DNA from: JBMOLL01 sp049325415
GTDB taxonomy: Bacteria; Bacteroidota; Bacteroidia; Bacteroidales; GCA-2748055
Direction: 5' to 3'
NCBI GenBank assembly: GCA_049325415.1
Contig: JBMOLL010000076.1
Coordinates: 1 to 63,176, forward strand
Length of the DNA: 63,176 nt
Shown: positions 56,226-63,176 of the stretch, piece by piece
Layout of the letters: each line of letters begins with the position of its first letter
Position numbering within the stretch: the stretch's first letter is position 1
Position numbers and translations under genes: made by a program
Notes under the pieces: model-generated
Databases searched by the model: none
Told to the model about the DNA's origin: nothing
The model's input: only the letters and a program-made list of their open reading frames with translations

Positions 56226-56423
56226 CTTTTCTTTCTCCTTCAATTAAGTTAACATCCTCCCAATTTCCATAAAAATCAGGATATGCAAATGAAGTACGCG
56301 GGCTTTAACATGTGATTAACAATACGTTAAATTTTGCGTTAAGTTACAAAATTAGGCATAATATGTTTTTCGGCATAAGTTTTACCTTAATTAATATCGG
56401 GACGTATGTAAAGGAAATTTGTT

Positions 56424-56456
56424 TTAAAAAAAATGCCCGGCTCTGTAGACCGGGCA
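56424..56456 (-). terminator. Rho-independent terminator of the sugar transferase gene
   Basis: A 7-bp GC-rich stem (TGCCCGG/CCGGGCA) and a T run on the minus strand lie about 25 bp past the stop codon. Confidence 0.88.
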
Positions 56457-56481
56457 ATCTGTCTGAATGTCAGACTGTATT

Positions 56482-57936
56482 TTAGTGTCCTCCCGCCATA
56501 AAGAAGGTGCGCAGTGTCTTGAAGAACAGGCCAAGGTCGCGGAAGATATTCCAGTTGTTGATATAGCGGATATCGAGCTCCATCCATTTTTCAAAGGAAA
56601 CATTGTGCCGGTCGGGAACGATCTGCCAGGTGCAGGTGATTCCGGGTTTCACCGACAGGCGGCGAAGCTGCCAGCGCTTATACTTCTTGACTTCTCTTTC
56701 CAGGGGAGGTCTCGGGCCAACCAGCGACATTTCACCTTTAAGCACGTTGATCAGCTGGGGCAGTTCATCCAGACCGGTCTTGCGAAGGAACTTCCCGACC
56801 CTGGTAATACGGGGGTCTTCCTTGATCTTGAACACCGGACCGTCGGCTTCATTTTTCTCCACCAGTTTTTCCAGGAGAGCCTCGGCATTGGTGACCATGG
56901 TCCTGAATTTGTACAGTTTGAACTTCCTTCCCCTCAACCCGATTCTTTCCTGCAGGAAAAATACAGGTCCGCGTGAATCCAGTTTGATCAGTGTGCCGAT
57001 CACCAGGAACACTGGAAGGAGTAAAATCAGTGCGATCAGGGAGAAGTAAATATCTCCCATGTTTTTGAGGACAAGGGAAAGATTGTTGGCAGGTGCGTCG
57101 ATCAGCGTCAGGCTTTCGGGTTCGGCAACCGTCTGCAACTGGAACTGTACCGGGTCGATCGGGGAAACCGTCGACTGCAGCCTGAAGATCACGCCGGTTT
57201 CACTGCAGATATTTGCTATACCTTTAATAACGGCGCTGTCAACTTTCTTCTTGCAATAAAGAACTTCATCGATCACCTCTTTATCAAGGATCGATTTGAG
57301 ATTTTCGGTTTCAGGATAGATCTGTATACTCTCACCATACTTTGCAATAATGAGCTTGGAATTGGTCATGATCCCGTGAATCTGAAAACCCCATTCCTTT
57401 TGTTCCTGCAGACGCTCAATCACCCCATCCGAAAAGGAATCGGCAACCACGAGCACATGATGCAAGCTGTGACCGGCTATCCTGTATGACTTAAGTGCTT
57501 TAAACGCCAGGATCCTGAAAATAACATCAAGGAAGAACATCAGGGCAATGTAAAGCAGGATTAGTTCCACCGGTATGGTCGTAAGCCTGAAGATCACTTT
57601 AACTGCCAGCAGACCCAGGAAATTAATAAAGGTAATCCTGCCAACCTGAAGAATCAGGGTAAGGTAGCGCTGTGTACGGGGTACCTTCGCTACGGCGGTC
57701 ACCCTCGACAAAACAAACCAGGACATCATCACCATCAGGAAAAAGATAATTCCGTGAATCTCCCGTATGTTGAGCTGAGGCATGAAAGTACTCTTGGCAA
57801 TAAAGGCGACCAGGGGAAAGGATACGGCCACAATACCAAGTTCTATAAGGTCAAGAACCCGTTTGGCATTTCCCCGGTTGTTGTCCCTGTAATATTTAAT
57901 TTTGCTGTAAAGCTGTGTCATCTCTTCTTTGTTCAT
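56482..57936 (-). CDS. Polyprenyl glycosylphosphotransferase (initiating sugar transferase)
   Basis: A 484-residue membrane protein of the WbaP/CpsE type. The N-terminal half has about four TM segments and a Rossmann-like domain. A further TM is near residues 295-320. The catalytic bacterial sugar-transferase domain is at 325-484, with SRGPVFFLQERIGLRGRKF, KLYKFRTMV, KTGLDELPQLINVLKGEMS and LVGPRPPLEREV. It transfers the first sugar phosphate to undecaprenyl phosphate and so starts EPS assembly. It has its own terminator and lies about 22 kb from the other assembly genes. Confidence 0.94.
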   Translation of the reverse strand: MNKEEMTQLYSKIKYYRDNNRGNAKRVLDLIELGIVAVSFPLVAFIAKSTFMPQLNIREIHGIIFFLMVMMSWFVLSRVTAVAKVPRTQRYLTLILQVGRITFINFLGLLAVKVIFRLTTIPVELILLYIALMFFLDVIFRILAFKALKSYRIAGHSLHHVLVVADSFSDGVIERLQEQKEWGFQIHGIMTNSKLIIAKYGESIQIYPETENLKSILDKEVIDEVLYCKKKVDSAVIKGIANICSETGVIFRLQSTVSPIDPVQFQLQTVAEPESLTLIDAPANNLSLVLKNMGDIYFSLIALILLLPVFLVIGTLIKLDSRGPVFFLQERIGLRGRKFKLYKFRTMVTNAEALLEKLVEKNEADGPVFKIKEDPRITRVGKFLRKTGLDELPQLINVLKGEMSLVGPRPPLEREVKKYKRWQLRRLSVKPGITCTWQIVPDRHNVSFEKWMELDIRYINNWNIFRDLGLFFKTLRTFFMAGGH

Positions 57937-58663
57937 CTTTCGTCAACATAAAATTACCTCTTTGAACGAAGCAAAATCCTTACAAAACGTTAATATTAAT
58001 TTGTATTTGACCACCTCAGGGAACAACAAAACCAAGTGGCCTTTTCCTTATACCAAGGTCTGTAAAATATGCTTTTTTACCGTTTTTGACTTGATTCTCT
58101 TTCCTCTTCACATTTCTTACATTCGTCACGCTTTTCTGTCTCTTTGACACAAAAAGAGCTCTTTCTTAAGTTTCTTTTGAACAAAACGTAACATTATTTT
58201 TAACATTTCGTCATAACGTCGTCGTTTTGTATCTTGTTGATTTATTGTGTTTTACAAGCGTGATTTTTACAATAAATTAACTTTGTGTTGTATCTTTTTG
58301 TATATCAGTGTTTTATGTTTTTTGAACGTCAGATTTTCAAGGCAAGCGGCAAAAACCAATCCTTTTATCGCTAAGAAAGAAGTTCTGAAGGCGCGAAGGT
58401 TGACCGGGGAAGAATTCCGGGAACATTGTATCGGAATCATGCTTCCTTCTCCTTCATTATCAGTCCTTGAACCCTGTTCGCCCTTCGCCTCACATCCGGT
58501 CCGTTCCCGCACGGAAGGTTCCGCTTGCAGGAAGTAGGGTAAACGACAGGTTCTTCGGTTAAGGATCAAAAGGCGTGCATTGCATTGTGAATAACCGACA
58601 ACCTGCACCTCCTATTGACGAAGTATTTTTATCTTTACACGAAAGCTAATATTTGGCCAGAAA
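57937..58663. other. Divergent intergenic region, 727 bp
   Basis: It lies between the minus-strand sugar transferase and the plus-strand sigma-factor gene. It is T-rich. A 96-codon frame at 58247-58537 starts in AT-rich DNA, has no family resemblance and is probably not a gene. Promoters for both sides are expected here. Confidence 0.45.
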
Positions 58664-59149
58664 TTGACAAAGGAGGAGTTCAGATCGTTGTTTGATGAGT
58701 GGTTCGACCCGGTAAGGAGCTACATTTATTACCGGTCGGGGGATCCTGAATTGTCAACGGACATCGCACAGGAAACCTTTTTAAAACTATGGGAGAAAAA
58801 CATGCTGCCTGACAAGGGCAAGGAGAAAGGCCTGCTTTTCAAAATCGCCCACGACCTGTTTGTAAGTACCTACCGGAAAAAGCAGGTGGCAGGCCGGTAT
58901 GAAAAGACCCTGAAATTCAGCATAACTGAAGCAAGCCAGGATGATCCTGTCGAGTATCGTGAACTAAAGAAGAACTACGAAAAAGCGCTGGGCCTGATGC
59001 CGGAAAAGCAACGGGTCGTATTCCTGATGAGCAGGATGGAAGAGCTTAAATACCATGAGATTGCCGAAAGGCTGCAGCTAAGTGTCAAAGCAGTGGAAAA
59101 GAGAATGAATCTGGCACTGTCGTATTTAAAAAGTTGTTTGTTAGAGTAA
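58664..59149 (+). CDS. ECF-type RNA polymerase sigma factor
   Basis: A 161-residue sigma-70 family protein with region 2 (SYIYYRSGDPELSTDIAQETFLK, split here only for description) near residue 20-45 and region 4 (PEKQRVVFLMSRMEELKYHEIAERL) near 110-140. The start is a TTG. No ATG lies in frame nearby. Its stop TAA directly abuts the ATG of the FecR gene, so the two are coupled. It probably activates the TonB-receptor gene two positions downstream in response to a surface signal. Confidence 0.9.
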   Translation: MTKEEFRSLFDEWFDPVRSYIYYRSGDPELSTDIAQETFLKLWEKNMLPDKGKEKGLLFKIAHDLFVSTYRKKQVAGRYEKTLKFSITEASQDDPVEYRELKKNYEKALGLMPEKQRVVFLMSRMEELKYHEIAERLQLSVKAVEKRMNLALSYLKSCLLE

Positions 59150-59980
59150 ATGGACGAGAATAAAAAATATCGGGACAAAAAGGAACTCCCACCGTTACCG
59201 GAAGGAAGGATCCCCTGGAGCCGGACCAAAGAAGAGGTCTGGAAGGTGATCTCTGAAAAAACCGGAGAGGGAACGGCAAGGATGGAACCAAAGGTGCGTT
59301 CCCTGCGTCCGCTGCTGGCCGCAGCAGCCACCCTTGCCCTGATCCTGGCGCTTGGCTCCCTGATGCGTTTCTACACGGTACGGGTTTCGGCCCCTGAAAA
59401 CATGGCTGTTGAGCTTCCCGATGGTTCTGAAGCATACATGCTGGAGGGTTCTGAAATCTCCTGGCACCCCTGGTGGTGGCCCTTAAAAAGAGAGGTAAAT
59501 TTTGAAGGCGAGAGCCGGTTTGAAGTGGAAAAAGGAACCACCTTTGCCGTAGTATCAAAAAAAGGCAAAACCCTTGTCCTGGGTACGGTTTTCACCGTGA
59601 ATACCATTGGAGATAACTATCAGGTATCCTGCGAATCGGGAAAGGTCAGGGTAGTCTCAAACCTCACGGCCAGCGAAGTAATCCTGTTGCCGGGGGAAAA
59701 AGCCGAAATGAATGACAAGGGCACACTGGAGTACCGGACCAAAAATGAGTCGGGACAAAAGGAATCCTTTACCTTTACCTCCGCTCCACTGAACACCGTC
59801 CTGATGGAGATCAGCCGCGCCTACGGGGTCAAAATTGTTGCTGATACGGTTGAAAATCTGGTTTATACAGGTAATTTTGGTGGGGAAATACCCGTTGATA
59901 ATGTACTCCGTCTGGTCTGCAAGCCATTCGGCCTGAAGGTGATCCGGATTTCTGACGAAGAATATAGAATAGGAAAGTAA
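59150..59980 (+). CDS. FecR-like anti-sigma factor
   Basis: A 276-residue inner-membrane protein. The cytoplasmic N-terminus (about 1-45) precedes one TM segment (about 48-68) and a periplasmic FecR domain (VELPDGSEAYMLEGSEI, FEGESRFEVEKG, VLGTVFTVNTIG). The C-terminal domain found in Bacteroidota FecR proteins follows (LNTVLMEISRAYGVKIV). It should hold the ECF sigma inactive until the TonB receptor signals. Confidence 0.9.
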   Translation: MDENKKYRDKKELPPLPEGRIPWSRTKEEVWKVISEKTGEGTARMEPKVRSLRPLLAAAATLALILALGSLMRFYTVRVSAPENMAVELPDGSEAYMLEGSEISWHPWWWPLKREVNFEGESRFEVEKGTTFAVVSKKGKTLVLGTVFTVNTIGDNYQVSCESGKVRVVSNLTASEVILLPGEKAEMNDKGTLEYRTKNESGQKESFTFTSAPLNTVLMEISRAYGVKIVADTVENLVYTGNFGGEIPVDNVLRLVCKPFGLKVIRISDEEYRIGK

Positions 59981-59985
59981 CTTCA

Positions 59986-62481
59986 TTGCGTCGGATACTT
60001 TATGTGGTGCTGCTGATTCAACTCCTCTCCCCTGGCAGGATCTGGAGCCAGAAAGTGGAGATTCGGGTTGAAGATACCCCTTTAAACCAGGTTCTTATCG
60101 GGGTGCGGGATCAGTATGGCATCCACCTATCTTTCGATGACCGGGAACTCAGCCGCTATAAGGTGACCCTCGACCGGACCTTTGACTCCCCCGCTGCAGC
60201 GATCCGCTTCCTCATCCGCGACCTTCCGCTTGAACTGGAATTAGCCGGGGATGTTTTCCTTATCTATTCAGTACAAAGCCCTCCGGAAAAAAAGGAGTTC
60301 CTGCTTGCCGGCCAGGTACTCGATATAAACTCCCTCGAACCGCTTCCCTTTTCCCATGTGATTATAAACGGTAAAGGCCAGGTGAGCAACGGGGATGGCT
60401 ATTTTTCTCTGATCTCCAACACCGATTCACTCTTTGAGGTGAAGGTCCTGTACCTGGGCTATTATGTCGGGGATACGCTTCTTCGTCCGGGCAATAATAA
60501 CCGGATCCTGCTCATTCCCTCCGTGGTAAATCTGAGGGAGGTGATCATTACGGAAAAAGAGCTCGCCCTCACCGGTCAGATCGGACTGGAACCGGGCACT
60601 ATGAAACTGAACCACCAGGTGGCCCGGTATCTGCCCGGGAACGGTGATAACTCGGTCTTTAACCTGCTCCGCCTGCAACCGGGGATCCTTGCCGCCGGGG
60701 AACAGTCGTCCGACCTTATAATCTGGGGCGGATACGAAGGCCACAGCCAGGTGCTGTTCGATGGTTTTACCGTATTCGGCCTGAAGAATTTCAACGACAA
60801 TATCAGCGCTGTGAATCCGTACATGGCGAAAGACCTCGAGGTTCTCAAAGCCGGATACCCCGCACCTTTCGGCGAACGTGTAGGAGGGATCGTCAATATT
60901 TCCGGCGTTACAGGTGACCCGGAAGACCTGGATGTCAGGCTCACTGTTAACAACATGACCCTTAACGGCTTTGCCTCTGTTCCGGTCTTTAACTGCTCCT
61001 CACTGATCCTGGGCTTCCGGCACACCTATTACAACCTGTACGACCAGGAAAATGTCTCCCTTTATACCCCGCGGACCGGGGTGGGCTCAAAACTTGCCGA
61101 CATTGTTGTCTATCCGGATTATACCTTCCGGGATTTCAATATAAAATATGCGGGGAAAACAGCCTCGGGCGACGCCTGGCACCTCAGTTATTTCAGGGGG
61201 AACGACCGGTTTTTTTATTCTGTCGATCAGCAGAACAACAATTTTCAGATCACCCGCACCCAGGAGGAAACCAGCAGTCAGACAGGTGCGTCGGCCCGCT
61301 ACATTCACCGCTGGAGCAAGGGTGGATCAACCAGCCTGCTGTTTAATCATTCGGGCCTGGAAAAGGATCTCAATTCCACCCAGTCGGTGACCCGGCTGTT
61401 CGGAATGCACAGAACCACAGAGAATAACCAGCGGATGATCAATATGGTCATGGAATCGGCTGCACGCCTCGATCACCACCTGATCCTTAGCCCTTCCATG
61501 CAGGCAGATCTTGGAGCAGGATTTATCTTCCATCATATCACCCTGTATGAGAAAAGCTATGACTCCACCCTTACTGAAACGGATCTTCATGCACCCCGCC
61601 TGTTTGCCTATCTGCAGGACCGGATATCCCCCGGAACGCGCCTTTCCGTAACCCCGGGATTGAGGATCGATTACCCGCTCTCCCTGAATAAGGCATACTT
61701 TCAACCCCGCCTGTCGGCCGTCTACCGGTTCAACGAACACTGGCGATGGACGGCAGCCTGGGGTATTTACAATCAGTATATTTCGGAAACCTCACTCCTG
61801 GATGAATCTGGAAATTACACCTATTTCTGGTCGGTCTGTGATAACGACCAGGTTCCGGTACTCACCGGTGTACACTATGTATCGGGCATTCGCTTCCTCT
61901 ACGGGAAGATCCAGGTCAACCTCGAAACTTATTATAAATCAACCTACGGCATTACCCGCTATGTATACCAGGGCACATCGATGGGAAACACCGTGTACAC
62001 CGGCGATGCCCGGAGTTATGGTGCCGATATCTACCTGAAAGGGGATTTCGGACGACACTCCGCCTGGATCTCCTGGTCCACCGGCAAAGTAGAAGAACAC
62101 TTTCCCTATTATCCCACCGGCGTTTACCTCCCTGCTCCCCAGGACCAGCGTCATGAAATAAAAACCGCACTCCTTCTGAATTTTTCTCCTTTTTATTTCT
62201 CGGTAAACTATGTCTACGGCTCAGGCTTCCCCGTACCGGAAACCCTGCTCACCCCCTCCACAACCCAGCCTTACAGCCGTCTCGACGGAGCGCTGGTCTA
62301 CCGCTTCAAAACCCGGATCATCTCCCTCGAAACGGGTCTCAGCATTATGAACATCCTCAATACCGAAAACCTGAAGTACACGAATTTTGTGAGTATTCCC
62401 ACCGACCAGACCACTTCGGTAAATATCCATGCCGAAGCGGTGCCCTTTACCCCGACACTTTATCTGAATGTGACGTTTTGA
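59986..62481 (+). CDS. STN-domain TonB-dependent outer-membrane receptor
   Basis: An 831-residue receptor from a TTG start. It has a signal peptide (1-22), a secretin/TonB N-terminal (STN) signalling domain (about 24-95), a carboxypeptidase-regulatory-like beta domain (about 103-180), a plug with LDGFTV..FDGFTV-like and GERVGGIVNISG motifs, and a C-terminal beta barrel ending in Phe. The STN domain with adjacent sigma and FecR genes fits a FecA-type transducer. No SusD-like gene follows, so it is probably not a standard glycan-uptake system. The ligand is unknown. Confidence 0.9.
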   Translation: MRRILYVVLLIQLLSPGRIWSQKVEIRVEDTPLNQVLIGVRDQYGIHLSFDDRELSRYKVTLDRTFDSPAAAIRFLIRDLPLELELAGDVFLIYSVQSPPEKKEFLLAGQVLDINSLEPLPFSHVIINGKGQVSNGDGYFSLISNTDSLFEVKVLYLGYYVGDTLLRPGNNNRILLIPSVVNLREVIITEKELALTGQIGLEPGTMKLNHQVARYLPGNGDNSVFNLLRLQPGILAAGEQSSDLIIWGGYEGHSQVLFDGFTVFGLKNFNDNISAVNPYMAKDLEVLKAGYPAPFGERVGGIVNISGVTGDPEDLDVRLTVNNMTLNGFASVPVFNCSSLILGFRHTYYNLYDQENVSLYTPRTGVGSKLADIVVYPDYTFRDFNIKYAGKTASGDAWHLSYFRGNDRFFYSVDQQNNNFQITRTQEETSSQTGASARYIHRWSKGGSTSLLFNHSGLEKDLNSTQSVTRLFGMHRTTENNQRMINMVMESAARLDHHLILSPSMQADLGAGFIFHHITLYEKSYDSTLTETDLHAPRLFAYLQDRISPGTRLSVTPGLRIDYPLSLNKAYFQPRLSAVYRFNEHWRWTAAWGIYNQYISETSLLDESGNYTYFWSVCDNDQVPVLTGVHYVSGIRFLYGKIQVNLETYYKSTYGITRYVYQGTSMGNTVYTGDARSYGADIYLKGDFGRHSAWISWSTGKVEEHFPYYPTGVYLPAPQDQRHEIKTALLLNFSPFYFSVNYVYGSGFPVPETLLTPSTTQPYSRLDGALVYRFKTRIISLETGLSIMNILNTENLKYTNFVSIPTDQTTSVNIHAEAVPFTPTLYLNVTF

Positions 62482-62551
62482 GTAGGGGGGAGTCGGGGGA
62501 AACGGGGGAAACGGGGGAGTCGGGATGATCGGGATGATCGGGATGATCGGG
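62482..62551. repeat. 9-bp G-rich tandem repeat tract
   Basis: About seven units with a strict 9-bp period (GGGGGAAAC, GGGGGAGTC, then GGGATGATC three times) begin directly after the TonB-receptor stop. The first half has four or more G5 runs with 4-nt loops, a G-quadruplex-type sequence. Confidence 0.93.
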
Positions 62552-62563
62552 AAAAGCAGACGG

Positions 62564-62585
62564 TTCTTGAGCCTGTCGTAGACCC
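62564..62585. repeat. Possible dispersed repeat (GAGCCTGTCGTAGACC type)
   Basis: It resembles a short sequence I recall as frequent in intergenic regions of related genomes. It lies between the G-rich tract and the four-helix-bundle gene. The copy number cannot be judged from one window. Confidence 0.3.
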
Positions 62586-62620
62586 GACTAAACCTGTTCC
62601 TGCTTCGAGATTATATGTAT

Positions 62621-62980
62621 TTATTTAATTCTTTCCCGCAATCTTGCTTTCAATTTTCGAAGCATAGCTTTTGATCTCAAAATCATATTAAGAATTTCTT
62701 CGACTGATGAAAAAAATCTGAGTCTTGATGCTATAATGTATTGCGTTTCAAGCTCTGCCAGTGAACCAGACGCAATATTAAGGAATCTGATAAATTCTTT
62801 TGTGCTTGATCTGTCATGCCCCTCAGCAATATTTGAAGGGACAGAAACCGATGCTCTTCTCATTTGTTGACTAAGGCCAAATGTTTCATCTTCGGGAAAA
62901 CCTGCTGTAGCATTATACGTGTATTCGACAATATCCATTGTCAGTTTCCATACATCTAAATCTTGAAAAGTTTTAATCAT
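62621..62980 (-). CDS. Four-helix-bundle protein (S23/IVP family), copy 2
   Basis: A 119-residue protein from the ATG at 62978-62980. It shares the family core with copy 1: FGLSQQMRRASVSVPSNIAEG, split as QMRRASVSVPSN and IAEGHDRSSTKEFIRFL, then IASGSLAELETQ. It is clearly diverged from copy 1, so the two are not a recent duplication. It converges with the TonB receptor gene and is flanked on the left by a 9-bp tandem tract, with the beginning of a complementary tract at the right window edge. Function unknown. Confidence 0.9.
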   Translation of the reverse strand: MIKTFQDLDVWKLTMDIVEYTYNATAGFPEDETFGLSQQMRRASVSVPSNIAEGHDRSSTKEFIRFLNIASGSLAELETQYIIASRLRFFSSVEEILNMILRSKAMLRKLKARLRERIK

Positions 62981-63143
62981 AGCAGAATATTTTTTATTAC
63001 TACCTGTTAATTTCTTTTCTGATGAAAATATCGTAACCCAAACAAGGTTTTTTCAAAAAAATATCCTCCTGTAAAATTTCCTCTCTATTCCTGCACTGTC
63101 CGCCGCAGCCCTGGCGAAGGAGGACCCGTCCCTATACGCTATA

Positions 63144-63176
63144 CCCGATTCCCCAAAATATCCGTTTCCCCCGCCC
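63144..63176. repeat. Start of a C-rich tract complementary to the 62482 tract
   Basis: CCCGATTCCCC and CCGTTTCCCCCGCCC are near reverse complements of the GGGGGAAAC and GGGATGATC-type units at 62482. The tract runs off the window, so its length is not known. Confidence 0.5.

Noticed and set aside
58247..58537. A 96-codon open frame with a hydrophobic start before the sigma-factor gene
   Set aside because: There is no similarity to a known family, the composition is like the surrounding noncoding DNA and the C-terminal half is Pro/Ser-rich as in chance frames. It was treated as noncoding.
49751..62980. Four-helix-bundle genes as accessory (Avd) genes of a diversity-generating retroelement
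   Set aside because: No reverse transcriptase and no template/variable repeat pair are present in the window.
63097..63124. Imperfect hairpin TCCGCC...GGCGAAGGA near the right end
   Set aside because: It may be a dispersed intergenic repeat of related genomes, but one copy in this window does not allow a call.
1..63176. Search for insertion sequences, integrases, tRNA or rRNA genes
   Set aside because: No transposase or integrase signature, tRNA-like cloverleaf or rRNA segment was recognised on either strand.

Overview
The window looks like a chromosomal segment of a Bacteroidota bacterium, probably of the Bacteroidales/Marinilabiliales type. The reasons are C-terminal type IX secretion (T9SS) type A sorting domains on several large secreted proteins, many lipoproteins, an ECF sigma / FecR / STN-type TonB receptor trio, TAnnTTTG-like promoter boxes and few Shine-Dalgarno sites. 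No rRNA, tRNA, transposase or CRISPR array was seen. Most of the window is one large exopolysaccharide (EPS) locus.

Layout. (1) 1-7947, minus strand: a truncated Ig-repeat protein, then a T9SS repeat protein and an M6-type metalloprotease that share a recurring ECRG-containing module. (2) 8334-10469, minus: a duplicated-domain lipoprotein and a WecB-type UDP-GlcNAc 2-epimerase. (3) 11017-17353: two exosortases with intact Cys/Arg/His triads, three tiny cargo-like proteins ending in P(I/L)DGG, a membrane helix and a basic tail, and an Lnt-like N-acyltransferase between them. (4) 17463-22047, plus: Wza-type export lipoprotein, Wzz/BY-kinase-like co-polymerase and an (alpha/alpha)-barrel protein. 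(5) 34744-22052, minus: an eleven-gene operon with Wzx flippase, an Fe-S/F420-type protein, pyruvyl transferase, Wzy-like polymerase, four GT-B glycosyltransferases, a WecG-type transferase and two oxidoreductase-like proteins. (6) 35626-43653: three paralogous beta-helix proteins, a methyltransferase and an unknown lipoprotein. (7) 53419-43719, minus: acyl carrier protein, asparagine synthase, NAD-synthase-like amidase, AMP-forming acyl ligase, two SGNH-like proteins, an MBOAT and an acyltransferase-3, which together resemble a Dlt-type acyl-transfer module. (8) 53733-57936, minus: a T9SS fibronectin protein and the initiating polyprenyl glycosylphosphotransferase. (9) 58664-62481, plus: ECF sigma, FecR and TonB receptor.

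Read together, region 8 starts the glycan on undecaprenyl phosphate, region 5 builds, flips and polymerises it, region 4 exports it, regions 6 and 7 modify it, and region 3 probably processes a small surface peptide linked to it.

Two four-helix-bundle (S23/IVP family) genes, at 49751 and 62621, sit between short tandem repeats that are inverted relative to each other. In the first case the repeats run right up to the neighbouring stop and start codons. These look like small inserted elements. The exosortase/cargo/Lnt cluster and the four-helix-bundle elements are the most interesting parts of the window.
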